This document shows positions 11,263 to 21,655 of a stretch of 64,000 bases of DNA, in pieces. A program made the position numbers and the translations under genes. The stretch is from Paralithodes platypus (lineage: Eukaryota > Arthropoda > Malacostraca > Decapoda > Lithodidae). The first letter of the stretch is position 1, and each line of letters opens with the position of its first letter. The notes below the pieces were generated by a model. That model was not told the DNA's origin and made no database searches. It saw only the letters and a program-made list of their open reading frames with translations. The stretch spans positions 36,279,260 to 36,343,259 of the forward strand of contig CM064572.1 in the NCBI GenBank assembly GCA_032716605.1, given 5' to 3'.

Positions 11263-12549
11263 CTTCCCCGCGTCCATCCCATTAGGCTGTGTGGGTGCCT
11301 GTGCTCTGCCACATTCTTCGTTCGCTCACTTCTATTGAGTCCTTGCTCATTTGTATTATTTTATCTGAGTTGTATTGAGCATGTTTAGACTAGCTAGCAC
11401 AGGCTACCCCATTGGTATGCCCGCAGGGAAGTGTTGAAATAGGGTACTATTGTGCAGGTGCCTACAATCTTCCAGGATCAGCGCCGCATGTGTTTTTTGT
11501 TTATGTTTTCTGCGCCTTAGATATTGCTATCAGCTACTAGTTAGGAGGGTCATCTATCCACAGGATTAGGCTTCTGACCATCTATATGAGGCAGTTGCTT
11601 TTGAACTATTATAGCAGACGCCCTGGTCTGAGAGTTGTCACACGCGGTGTGGGACTTTCCATGGTTCGAGCCTGCGTTGCCCCTCTCGCAGGGCCCCCCA
11701 CGCCAGTTGCCGCAGCAGTGTCTTCAGGAGGTAAGGTAAACTACAAGGTGTACGATTACTACAAGCCTCGTGGCCAGCCTCATTAGGGGTCTCCGTAGGG
11801 TATAGGGGTTAATGTTATTAATAAATGTTGTTTTTATGCTATTATAACCCTAAGATATAACCCTCGTTTATATGTGTATGTATATTTAACACATAAACAG
11901 GGAGTTAGGAGACGTTCTGATGGTGGTGTGGGGTGTTTTGGGGAGGTCTGACTTTCACATACAAGTCGACCCTCCCAATGTTTTGGCTCTTTGCCTTCCG
12001 GCGTTCTTTCTACGTACTGACGCCTAACCTCGCCTTGCAGGCGAAAGGTTTGAGCCAAGAAATCCCGGCGTGGTGTGCAGTACCACGAACCTCCCGGCAG
12101 AAAATGCTAAATTCCTAAGGGAGTAGTCTCGGCCCGCCGAGCGAACTCGCCCAAACCGATAGCCTAGCACGGCATGACTTCCCTCGCCCGGCGCTAACAG
12201 TACTAACTTTTCTGGCCCGGCGCTAACAGTCTACTGGGGTTATTTCTATCTAGACCATAGTCAACATAGTTTTAACGGAATAATTGGGCCAGTGACACTT
12301 TGTCACAGGTAAGCAGTTCAAGAGAAAATTAAGTTTTCCTAAGACAAGTCAAGCGGAAGGTTAGAGTAGCAGTGTGCTATAGCTGATTTTCCGGCGGACT
12401 TGAAGGATAGGATGTTTTAACACCTCTCAGGTTATCCTTATGAGCATTGATTCCTGGAAATTTCTATTTCCAGATTTCGTCACTCCAGTAGCAGCTCAGG
12501 CAGCAGGTAAGGGAGCCGATCACGGCGGAGGGGATCTTTAGCTCCATCA

Positions 12550-14190
12550 TGCCTCGCTTTTCTCTGTGCGCTACACTTAACTGTTCTCTTCTCCCGGTCT
12601 TTGCCCATTAACATTGTATCAAATGTGTAAAGTGCCTCGACAGATCTAGAGGACTTTGGCTGTCTAAGAAATGCACGGTTTGATCAGTTCTCCGGTCAAA
12701 CGTGTTTGAGAAAAAGGACCTTTCATGCCTAGTAGCCCTTCAAGAGATTAAGTCTATCTTTAATATCTACGTGAAAGATGTGTCCCATAAGGCATTGATG
12801 TGTGATGACAAAACATTGTGGGAACACTTATTAATTAAATCTCCAATGTCTAAAGCAATGTCAGGTAGATCGACTCCCTAATCTAAAACTAAAGGTTTGT
12901 CTAAGGAATTAGTTAGTAACGAGAGTAGCGATAGCGACGAGGCAAACCCCCCCCCCCCCCCCCGACCGCCGCAAACGAGGACGATCACCTTCGCTGAGGA
13001 CCAAATCAAGGTCCAGGTCAAGATGACCTCACCGACGAGACCGCCAATCTTCAGTAGAATCGACGGCTAAGTCTAGTAAAAGAAGGGGGGAAGAATCTGT
13101 GACTTCGACCCCTAAATCAGTGAGTGGACATAAAAGTTCCCGAACGGATGAGACATCGAGGCGCCAGCCTACGCTGGCGCCGCGGCCACTTTCCTCCGCC
13201 TCTACTTCCATGTCTGTCCAATCAGGAAACTCGGAGGCGGGGACTGAGGAGGCCGAGTCGAATCCCAGGGATGGGCTGAAGGAATTTGCTATAGCCAAGG
13301 TAAATCTTGCCGCACCATGAACAGGCCCACCAATAGTGTCACAACAGGTGCTGGCGGAACAATACAGGGGTTATACACCATGTACCGTCCAACATTATGA
13401 CATGTCACAGGCTAGTATTATACAGGACTCCCAACCTCCCGCCGTGCCTAACAGAAGTGTTTGGAGACAATTAGAACCACCACAGGCACAAATTGGTTTT
13501 CAGGGTCAAGACAGACAGAGGAGCAATGATTATAGTCCCTCTTCAGTCCCGGACTTAGTGTGGCCGTTGAATGAGCCGGTAGTTTTACAAAGGCAGAAAA
13601 CGCCAGAGGTTGAGGCGCCGTAGGTTGTGGAAGTCCCAGAGGAGGTAGAAGATATACAAATATCCTCAGGACAACCAGTGAACGAGGAAGGCGCTAAGGC
13701 GGGTTCAGAGTCCTCCCGGGGATCTCAAAGTAAATATGTAACTACAGATGACCTTCATGATATCTTGCATAAAGTAATGAGACAGTATCATATCCCTAGT
13801 TCTCAGGTCCCTTCCACTTCGGCACCGGTAGCTGCCCCAATTGAATCAACAGTGAGGCCCTTACAACCTACCGCATTTCAATCTAATACTACCATACTCC
13901 CTCTTAACGTCAACCAAATGACCACCACGGCGAGTGACACAACAATGTCCGCCGCCTTGACAACTACGAATGTCCGAGTTATCACGGATATCACACCTCC
14001 TTCCCTAGACAAAGTTTCGCATAGAAAAGGCCCAATGCCGCTTCTATATGGGCCTGACTGCTCATGGGTTCCGGCTATAGCCAAGAACGTCCACATGGCA
14101 CAGACAACAATATCGGGGGAGATTCCGGTCCCGAGTGACTGGACCATAGAGGTGAGCAAAAGTAAGAAACTAAGGGCTAAGGATATGTAA
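12550..14190 (+). pseudogene. DIRS-like gag region, degenerate
   Basis: A chain of short open segments in one general orientation (from an ATG at 12550, then 13099-13320, 13336-13623 and 13627-14190) is separated by stops and shifts. The N-terminal part is Cys-rich (CIKCVKC around 12620). It is followed by Ser/Asp-rich and Pro-rich sequence and a poly-C expansion at 12947-12963. The last segment (13627-14190) is the longest open part, with Thr/Ser/Pro-rich linker sequence. Position upstream of RT and composition fit a DIRS gag, but no signature domain is decisive. 14191-14850 continues with broken frames. Confidence 0.5.
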
Positions 14191-14849
14191 GGTAGGCTAC
14201 TAGATGTTACTATTAAGGTTATACCCAATGTCTTCTATAACCCGGATTTCTTTGTATATTCGTCAACTCTGGCTTTGCCCCCTGCCTCATCCGCAAGACT
14301 ATTTGCAGACTGGACAAAATCTGATGGCGTCAATGACATGAAAGCTCTGAACGCATTAACGCCAGAATTGGATACAATTCCGGCGCTATACCAAACACAC
14401 AGTCCAGTGTTGTAGGTGGGGCAGGTAGGTGTGGGTCCATGGAGGGACTGGGAAGCTGAGGCGCAACAGTTTGCAGCTACCATTACCACAAAATCATCCC
14501 ACCAAATTCCTCAGGAAACCCACTCTTGGTTCTCACTCCCCATAAATAAGGCAGAAGGAGTGTCCCAGCTCTCCTTGATTTTCTGTCGGCCCCCAAGCTT
14601 GCTCTCTATGAGTTAAGGGAACCTTTTTCGACTCCTCCCCCAGCTCACTTGGATAGAGATTTCAAATTAAGAAAAAAAGCCTATAGACTTTTTTCCCAAT
14701 ATATTGTAAGCCGCCAAATAGCCCAGTCCCTCACACAGACTATCTCAGCTATTGAAAATCAAAATGTAAGGCAGGCCACGGAGTGATCACGGCGGCTGCT
14801 CTTACAAAATTCAAACCAGTCCCTAGGTGACATCAGAATACTAGAGGCT

Positions 14850-15419
14850 GTGCGAGCACGCCAGGACTTGAGGGTGTTTATGGTTAAGAAATTACCGGAA
14901 GATATTGGTCGCCGGGTGACTCTTTCCCTGGTCTTGACTGCTTCTCTCTTAGATTTAGATACATGTAGATGTACAATTTGGCAGGTAGCTTGCCGCAGAG
15001 TACCTCCCAGCTTAAGAAGGACTCGTTCAAGAAACCATACTCCAAAGAAAAGACTGGAGGCAAGCCTTATGCTAACATTGCTAAACAGTCCTTTCAGGAC
15101 CCCCATCCTTCCCCACAGCAGGGAGGAACTCAGCAAAAGCAGAAACAAGGTAAGCCTCACATTAAGTGGAACAAGAATAAGTCACAACACAAGCCAAATC
15201 AAGGGACGACATCTGCCAAACCTAGCCAACCGTCTACCTCTGCCCCAGCACCCACAACAAAAAATAGTCAATCAAACTCTCTCTCTCCCGGGGTCTATCG
15301 CAGGCGAGTTGGACAGTAAGTGGAACAAAAATAAGTCACAACACAAGCCAAATCAAGGGACGACATCTGCCAAATCTAGCCAACCGTCTACCTCTGCCCC
15401 AGCACCCACAAAAAACTAG
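14850..15419 (+). pseudogene. DIRS-like gag C-terminal region, overlapping broken frames
   Basis: Two overlapping frames (14850-15419 and 14969-15319) cover a Lys/Gln/Ser/Pro-rich basic tail. The second reads through KWNKNKSQHKPNQGT and a TSAPAPT-type linker, consistent with a basic nucleic-acid-binding gag end just before RT. A 154-bp tandem duplication covers its end. I cannot tell which frame was functional; the Lys-rich one is my choice. Confidence 0.4.
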
Positions 15420-15468
15420 TCAATCAAACTCCCTCTCTCCCGGGGCCTATCGCAGGCGAGTTGGACTC
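15163..15468 (+). repeat. Tandem duplication, 154-bp unit x2
   Basis: TAAGTGGAACAAGAATAAG at 15163 recurs at 15317, and the two units stay in register through CAGGCGAGTTGGAC. A few substitutions and a small indel distinguish them. The unit begins in the basic gag tail and ends at the start of the RT ORF. Confidence 0.9.
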
Positions 15469-16453
15469 GGGTGTAGTTCTGCCGAACGACCACAGTCTAG
15501 TGACGGGGTCGTTTCAAGCATGTCACAGGGCCTGGCCCCGGCGAACATGGGCGCGGACAGTGGAACACAAGGGAATCACCTGGCGGTGGCTCCGGCGACC
15601 TCGTTTACGTCAAGCTCTAGAAGTCAACAATGTTTCTTTAGAGGTGGAGTCACTAGTCCAGGAAATGATCACCAAGCATGTCATTGTCTCGGTAGATTTA
15701 ACTTGCCATGTCTTTACGTCCAGACTATTTCTTGTGCCAAAGAGGGACAGTGTGCAGATGTGACCAGTAGTAGATCTCTCGTGTCTAAACTCTTATATTC
15801 AAAATTCCATCTTCAGGATGCTCACAGTGAATCAAATCAGACTCACCCTCCCGCCGCTAGGCTGGATGTGTTCACTAGACCTGACCGACGCCTATTGGCA
15901 TGTTCCGATAAACAGGAGGTTTCAAAAGTTCCTCGCCTTGAGGATAAGGCAAGAGACTTATGTCTTTCAGAGAATGACTTTCGGTTTAAATTTGGCACAA
16001 ATAATATTCACAAAATTAGTCCGGCAGGCACTTATGCCAATGTTAGCTCAGGGGATCAAGGTGTTATGGTACCTAGACGACTGGCTAGTAGTGGCGAAGT
16101 CAGAGAGTTTATGCCGTATCCATGTCAACCAAGTAATAAATCATGTGCAAACCTTAGGGTTCAAGGTCAACCTGGTAAAGTCGAACCTTGTTCCCACACA
16201 GGTAATTCAGTGGATAGGGCTGGTCTGGGACACAGCCAACCTTACTCTCAGTCAGAGTGTGGACAACCGAGACAGATTTCGCAGGAAATTGTTCGCGGTT
16301 CTCCACAGTCAGAACTTGACGAGGAAGATGTGGGAGTCCCTGGTCGGTTCTCTCAACAGGATTCAACTAACTGTAAAGTTGGGCCGGTTGAAAGTAAAAA
16401 GATTAATCATGGAAGGCAACAAATGTTTCCCACTCTTACAGGAGGGAAAATGA
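15461..16453 (+). pseudogene. DIRS-like reverse transcriptase, one frameshift
   Basis: Segment 15461-15763 carries the RT N-terminal region (HKGITWRW..., SRLFLVPKRDS). The frame then shifts, and 15818-16453 carries LDLTDAYWHVPIN (motif A, catalytic Asp), TFGLNLAQIIFTKL and WYLDDWLV (the YLDD active site), then GFKVNLVKS. DAYWHVPI and the D-D-W context are typical of DIRS/Ngaro-type RTs rather than gypsy or LINE RTs. A stop at 16453 separates it from RNase H. An overlapping 402-codon frame (15520-16728) has no family features and is a shadow. Confidence 0.8.
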
Positions 16454-16510
16454 TGGCCTATCCCTCCATTAGTTCACAACTTACTGTCAGTCTGGGCAAG
16501 GAAGGAAACA

Positions 16511-17554
16511 TTGCACTCAATAATGATGTGGGTTTCTCCCCCACCTACGGTATGGGTAGACACAGATGCTTCAGGGACAATAGGCTGGGGATATCAGTCG
16601 AATCTAGGCCACCAAGGTCAAGGTCTATGGTCCAAAGACGAGAACTTTCATATCAACAAACAAAAACTTCTAGTCCCTTTATTTTTTCCTCCAAAATCAC
16701 AGCTCTTCTTTACAGGGAAAGTCAATAGCCTTTCGGATGGACAACTTGAATGCAGTCCACTGCATTCAAAAGAAGGGTCAACGAGGTCTCGCAAGTTGCT
16801 GGAATTGTCAGAAGAGATTTTTGCTCTAGCCAAAATGTTGAGCATACATCTTCATGCATCTTACCTCCCAGGCGTAGCGAATGTCTGGGCAGACGCCCTG
16901 TCCCGGAGACAGAGCACAGTAGTAGAATGGGAGCTCAAGCAAAAGATCTCCAACAAGATGATTGCAGAGCCATTCCGTCCACAAGTGGATCTATTTGCGT
17001 CCGAGGGAAACCACAGACTCCCTCTCTATCTATCCCGCCGGAAAATAACCGCGGCGGGAGGTCCAAACGCATTGTCGGAGAACTGGAACAAATGGAATTC
17101 AATCTATCTTTTTTCGCCTCCAGACGCTTCACTCATGTGTCAAGTAGTTCACAAACTATGGGGTTACAGGGGCTTAGTCTCGATGATCGCGCCACTATGG
17201 CCAGCCCAGGTGTGGTACCACCAGTTGAAAACGTGGTGCGAGAACCCGGTGTCACTCCCGGTCTCGTACTTCCACTTGCAGACAATTAGCAACCTAGGGA
17301 CCTCGCTGACTTTTGCCTTATGGACTTATGGGGAGAGTGTGACTAATCAATTTCTTAATCAGTATACTATGTCTACCAGGCGGCAATATCAATCCCATTG
17401 GAAATCATTTACAACCTGGATAGTAGAAACGGCGCAATCAGACTCATCAATTTCTTTAGTCTTTAAATATTTGGATTATTTGTTTGAGCAAAATCGCCTT
17501 TCTGTAGTTACACTAAAGAATCACTTATCTGCCATTAGAAACCCGTTTTTATGA
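16511..17554 (+). pseudogene. DIRS-like RNase H, linker domain and N-terminal part of the tyrosine recombinase
   Basis: The RNase H region starts with WVDTDASGTIGWGYQ (first catalytic Asp) and ends with PGVANVWADALSRR. Its middle, around 16720-16790, is shifted: MDNLNAVHCIQKKG with the expected D-N lies in the +1 frame, so two compensating shifts keep the long ORF open. Then comes the DIRS linker domain (VDLFASEGNHRLPLYLS, DASLMCQ, PLWPAQVWYHQL). The end, STRRQYQSHWKSF to LKNHLSAIRN, resembles the N-terminal SAM-like core-binding domain of tyrosine recombinases. The ORF stops at 17554, only ~70 bp before the right ITR. The catalytic R-H-R-Y domain is therefore absent. Confidence 0.75.
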
Positions 17555-17625
17555 CCTTACCGGTCCATCCCGTCCATCCCCTTCCCATTCGCTGATATCT
17601 TGAGTTTAGTCTTAATATGTCAGTG

Positions 17626-17936
17626 AAGGCAGAATGGCGTCTCTCTTGCCACGGTCTGGGCTAGAATCCACGCGCAAGAAATCCACGAGATGGAAAGCTA
17701 TAGCAAAACAAGTTTTGAGTTTAATTTTTCTCTTTTATTTTTTACAAAGTTTTTTCGTAGTGCGTACCCCAATCATAAGACGATTCCATAAGAGAAGTAG
17801 CATTACACTTATGATGTAGTACTCCTGATTCCCCGCGGCGGCGGGAGTTTCAAACTGGCTACCCGTGGGCGCTTGAAAGGAGGCTATTATATTAATAGGC
17901 ATATCGTCAATGATTTCGGGGCCACTACTAAATATT
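17626..17936 (-). repeat. Right inverted terminal repeat of the DIRS-like element
   Basis: About 311 bp, the inverted counterpart of 10971-11262. It contains an extra ~17 bp (around 17795-17815) relative to the left ITR. The next ~60 bp inward show no match to the left side. Confidence 0.85.
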
Positions 17937-17974
17937 AGGTTTTCTCTTCTCCCCTCCGGGGATCAAACCTATAA

Positions 17975-18007
17975 TATATATATACTTATACAGTATGTAT
18001 ATATATA

Positions 18008-18071
<64 letters not shown>

Positions 18072-18120
18072 GTATATATATATATATATATATACTGTAT
18101 ATATATATTTATACACACAC
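17975..18120. repeat. (TA)n-rich microsatellite tract
   Basis: TA repeats with TACTGTATA/CCGTATA interruptions, ending in (CA)n. 18121-18360 holds nothing recognised. Confidence 0.93.
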
Positions 18121-18360
18121 ACTTTTTTATAAAGGTTATTTGCTTATCAAGGAGGCAGACAAAGAGACTAAATTATAAGGTTATAAGTGTTATGTTGGTA
18201 CCTGTATTATATCTGGCCCAAAACTCTTAAACTTGCGGGAATTACGATCACTTTCAGCGTATCAGTTTCGTCAAGTCAAAGGTCAGATTATGTTTATTCT
18301 TGGTCAATGTTCATGGATACAGGGTGCAGGGATTATTAATGTGTGATTCTACACAACTTT

Positions 18361-18799
18361 ATCTTGAAGGGGGTCTAGGGGGTGTATTTCTAAGCTTGAT
18401 TGACGTCTAGCGAGGAAACTAAAAAATAAAATAAAGGAATAAATGAATTTGTAAGTATCAATTAATTAATTTAGTATTCATTATTACTATTTTAGTTTGT
18501 TTCCTCCATAGACCTCTATCAAATTAAAAAAAAAAAATCATCACCAATATCCTCTTTCGTGATAAATTTTTACATTTTTCGTTATAAAAATGTCCCGGTC
18601 GTAGGGCGGTTCCTCCACAGTTACAGGCTTGCTATCGCCCGCCAGGAAAAAATCGACATCTAAATGGCACAAAAGGTCGAAATGGGGCGAAAGGTGTTAA
18701 CATCGCCAAACTAATGAGCGGAACGTGTTATAATCTCAAAACAAATGGGGCTTAACACGAGGGAGAAAGGGAACCAGAAAAACGACCATCTCCCCTTAA
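18361..18799 (-). mobile_element. MITE-2 copy c, with a forward fragment at its left
   Basis: 18361-18430 carries the 3' part of a MITE-2 in plus orientation (TCTTGAAGGGGGTCTAGGGG, AAGCTTGATTGACGTCTAGCGAGG). From about 18490 to 18799 the family runs in minus orientation through GGCTTGCTATCGCCCGCC and ends CATCTCCCCTTAA. This is either two copies placed back to back or one rearranged copy. Confidence 0.7.
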
Positions 18800-18855
18800 T
18801 TCGACACTATAGTCTGTTTATTTTTAGCCGGCGGTAAATTGTCATGTCCTTGTCT

Positions 18856-19283
18856 TTATCTCCTTGTGTACCGGCGACGTCTTTTACATTTTATTCTGGC
18901 AACTATTAGACGATTCTATTTAGCTTACGAAGGATGTCTACCCATGGAAAGGCGAAACAGACTATCTCAATTCATCCTTTAACCCCTTCTGTACCGGCAA
19001 CGTCTTCTAACATTTTACCTAGCTGTATATAGACGATTTTCTGCATCTTAAGAAGGATCTATGGTAGTAAAAATGGTTAAGTGAGATCATTCGAAGCCTG
19101 TTAATTGCTGGAGGCTCTTTTTAAACTGTATACAATTGTCTAATAGTAGCCAGAATACTTTTAAAGGGACGCCACCGGTACAGAAGGGGTTAAGCTACCA
19201 TACATCGTTCCTAAGCTTCATAAAATCGTCTAAATGTAGCTGAAATAAAATAAAATAGACGTCGCCGGCACTGAGAGGGTTAA
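18856..19283. mobile_element. MITE-3, outer copy
   Basis: The left end CCTTGTGTACCGGCGACGTC pairs with the right end GACGTCGCCGGCACTGAGAGGGTTAA as an imperfect inverted repeat. The left TTAA has decayed (TTATC). Without the inner insertion the copy is about 210 bp. Subterminal blocks TTAGACGATT and AATCGTCTAA also pair, so the element is largely palindromic. Confidence 0.7.
18979..19193. mobile_element. MITE-3, inner copy nested in the outer copy
   Basis: 215 bp flanked by TTAA on both sides: TTAACCCCTTCTGTACCGG at the left and CCGGTACAGAAGGGGTTAA at the right, a perfect 19-bp inverted terminal repeat including the TTAA. It splits a related outer copy. TTAA target and CCC-starting ends suggest mobilisation by a piggyBac-type transposase (inference). 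Confidence 0.85.
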
Positions 19284-19325
19284 GCCAGGCTACTTATGTG
19301 ATAGGGAATAAATCCATACCGTAGC

Positions 19326-19548
19326 TTAAGGGGAGGAAGTTGGTTTTTCGAGTCCTCCTCCTCCCTCATGTTTATCCCTATTAGTAAGGAGATTTCAAGA
19401 CATTCGCCCTATTAGTTTGGCGATTTACAGACATTTTGCCCCATTTCTTTGCCAATATTAAGACCTTTCGTGCCATTTAGGTGTCGATTTGTTTCCTGGC
19501 GAGCGATAACGAGCCTGTATTTGAAGAAGAATCTACCGAAACCCTATT

Positions 19549-19549
<1 letters not shown>
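19326..19549 (+). mobile_element. MITE-2 copy d, right-truncated
   Basis: It starts TTAAGGGGAGGAAGTTGG, continues through the family blocks to GGCGAGCGATAACGAGCC (about 19499), and is cut by the (CT)n tract. Confidence 0.8.
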
Positions 19550-19552
<3 letters not shown>

Positions 19553-19587
<35 letters not shown>

Positions 19588-19749
19588 CGACCTTGTGTTA
19601 GTTCTATTTTCGTCACTCTTCTTCGTATATTTTTCTCTGTTCCTGACGCACACATACACACACACTCACACACACATGCACACACAAACATACACGTACA
19701 CAGCTGTACAACCACATGCAGACAGACATACCTATATTTACTTGGTTTT

Positions 19750-19815
<66 letters not shown>
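19553..19815. repeat. (CT)n and (CA)n microsatellites
   Basis: CT run at 19553-19582, scattered CA/CACA at 19650-19700, and a long CA run at about 19753-19815. Long ORFs here are repeat artefacts. Confidence 0.95.
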
Positions 19816-19819
<4 letters not shown>

Positions 19820-19949
19820 ACCGTCAAAATTCAACAGACCGACATACATACCGTGGCGAACAATAAATTAGTCTACGCTAAACTACCAACTACAACCCAC
19901 CCCAGAACCACCCTGGAATGACCGTGCCTTAATGCGGCTTGTTTATAAT

Positions 19950-20250
19950 TTGCAGGGGTGTTTTCTGTTCCCCCTTCCCCCCACACACACATACACAAAC
20001 ACACACATGTTCGACCTAATAGTTTGGCGATATTAGGCATTTCTGAGATGTTTCACCCCATTGCTTTGGCAATTATAAGAAGTTTTGGCCCGTTTAGGTA
20101 TCGATATTTGTTTCCTAGCGAGAGATAGCAAATCTGCAATTTAGGAGAAACAGGCATTTGGCCGGAACATTTGTCTACCGAAAAATGTACAAATTATAAC
20201 TTGGTGGGGGATCTGAGGAGGCATTTGTATGCTTGTAATTTATAACAAAA
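19950..20250 (+). mobile_element. MITE-2 copy e, diverged and truncated
   Basis: Family blocks are recognisable (TAGTTTGGCGATATTAGG, TTTCACCCCATTGC, CTAGCGAGAGATAGC, CCGAAAAATGTACAAATT), but CA expansions and substitutions blur both ends. Confidence 0.6.
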
Positions 20251-20312
20251 ACGAACACACACACACACACGTGCACACACACACACACACACGCACACGC
20301 ACACACACTCTC
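20251..20312. repeat. (CA)n microsatellite
   Basis: CA repeats with GCA interruptions. Confidence 0.93.
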
Positions 20313-21288
20313 GCTATCTCGCCACCTCGCTACCACTGCAGACACTCTGTCAACGCTCTCACGATATCGATCATAATTTGAGTATTAACTACTCATCCTC
20401 TTCATTCTTGTGCATGAAAGGTGGTTATGAGCACGTTTAACCATCCTGTAGCTTAGTATGTAACACTGCACGATATTTCGCTGTGTATTGACTGATAAAC
20501 TTTGTGTTTATCACAAGACTCCTGCTCGGACAGGGCGCCACTAGCGCCATCTGGTGTTTTGTTTTGTTTTGTTTGTAAACAAACGCTCTCTTCTTATTTG
20601 ATATCAAATCGTAGCCCCTAATTTTACCCATTACCTACTGTAGTAAGTATCAATTTAACTGCCTTGTACGTAAGTAAAGCTTTGCATATTAATTTGCTAA
20701 TAAACAATATTGTGTACTAACTAACCTGCCTACAGGAAGGAACGCCGACGCCATTTTGTAAACAAACTTTTTTGGGGGGTATTATACATATTAAATTCCA
20801 GCCAATTTTGTAGTAAATTTAAGTGCATTCATTTATCTTTTCCCCCTAGATATATTCTTGACTTTTTCTCCTCAGAGTGATTTTACTTTAAGCTAAGGGT
20901 GGTATTTGTACAAACTAACCTAGCCTAACCCAACCTACCAAGCTTTTAACCTAATCCAAACCTAGCCTAGCCTATAGCCAGCCAATCTGTTGTTCTTATT
21001 AACTCTAGTAAATATTTTATTTAGTATCCTACTGTAGCTATATATATCTGTAATTTTAGTTGTTGCTTGCACGATCTTGTAGTAACCTTTAACTGATACA
21101 TTTTTTTTTTTTTTTTTATCTAAAAAGAGTAGGCTACTGCTTTACTAGGCTACAGTGACACCAGGGTCATCTGTTGATACAGTATATTAACCCCTTGTGT
21201 GCGGTCACACTTTATTTTTATATAATCTCTATTTGGTGAATTGTATATTTAGTTACATATTCTGTTATATATATATATATTTGTTGAA
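20313..21288. other. Non-coding stretch upstream of LINE A
   Basis: AT-rich, with TTTTG repeats near 20555-20575, CCTA/ACCT-rich sequence near 20915-20970 and a poly-T run at 21103-21118. It may include unrecognised 5' UTR of LINE A; no ORF or RNA gene is supported. Confidence 0.45.
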
Positions 21289-21518
21289 GGTTAGGTTATC
21301 ACACCTGGTAGCCTATTTCTGCGTATTTCAATTTTATTATTTTCGGTTAGGCTATTCAACGCTGGTAGCCTATTGGTGCATATTTCAATTTTAAAAAAAA
21401 AATTTGGTTAGGCTATCGCCCCTGGAAACCTAATTATGCGTATCTCAATTTTTTTGTTTTCGGTTTGGCTATCACCCCTGATAACCTATTGTTGTGAATT
21501 TCAGCATATTTGTTTTCG
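21289..21518 (+). repeat. Tandem repeat, ~56-61 bp unit x4, upstream of LINE A ORF1
   Basis: Four units begin with GGTTAGGYTATC or GGTTTGGCTATC and run through CCTGGTAGCCTA and TTTCAATTTT to TTTTC. They directly precede a second minisatellite and ORF1, so they are probably LINE 5' UTR monomers that could carry promoter activity, as in other LINEs with monomeric 5' ends (inference). Confidence 0.75.
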
Positions 21519-21540
21519 GTTGAAGTGATTGAAGTGTTTC

Positions 21541-21637
21541 TAAAGTGAGTGAAGTGTTTTAAAGTGAGTTAAGTGTTTTAAAGTGAGTTAAGTGTTTTAA
21601 AGTGAGTTAAGTGTTTTAAAGTGAGTGAAGTGATCTG
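21541..21637 (+). repeat. Minisatellite, 19-bp unit x5, before the ORF1 ATG
   Basis: The unit AAAGTGAGTTAAGTGTTTT is repeated five times, with GTGAGTGAAG variants at the edges. It ends 18 bp before the ORF1 start codon. Confidence 0.9.
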
Positions 21638-21655
21638 AAGAAACTGACTGTTACC

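Larger units (their letters stand above)
10971..17936 (+). mobile_element. DIRS-like tyrosine-recombinase retrotransposon, degenerate
   Basis: A ~7 kb unit bounded by inverted terminal repeats of ~300 bp. Inside are a decayed gag-like region, an RT with YLDD box, RNase H, a DIRS-type linker (DLFASEGN motif), and the N-terminal part only of a tyrosine recombinase. ITRs plus this RT-RH-YR order define DIRS-like elements as a group. Stops and frameshifts break gag and RT, and the recombinase catalytic domain is gone. 11263-12540 between the left ITR and gag shows no clear coding sequence. Such elements insert without target duplications, and I see none. Confidence 0.8.

Noticed and set aside
15520..16728. 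402-codon ORF overlapping the DIRS RT
   Set aside because: It has no family motifs, while the other frame carries RT motifs A and YLDD; it is a long shadow frame.
19481..19921. 146-codon ORF rich in Thr-His and Ser-Leu
   Set aside because: It runs through (CT)n and (CA)n and begins inside a MITE-2 copy.
21528..21640. Tandem repeats considered as a CRISPR array
   Set aside because: Units are contiguous without unique spacers, no Cas genes are present, and the DNA is eukaryotic.
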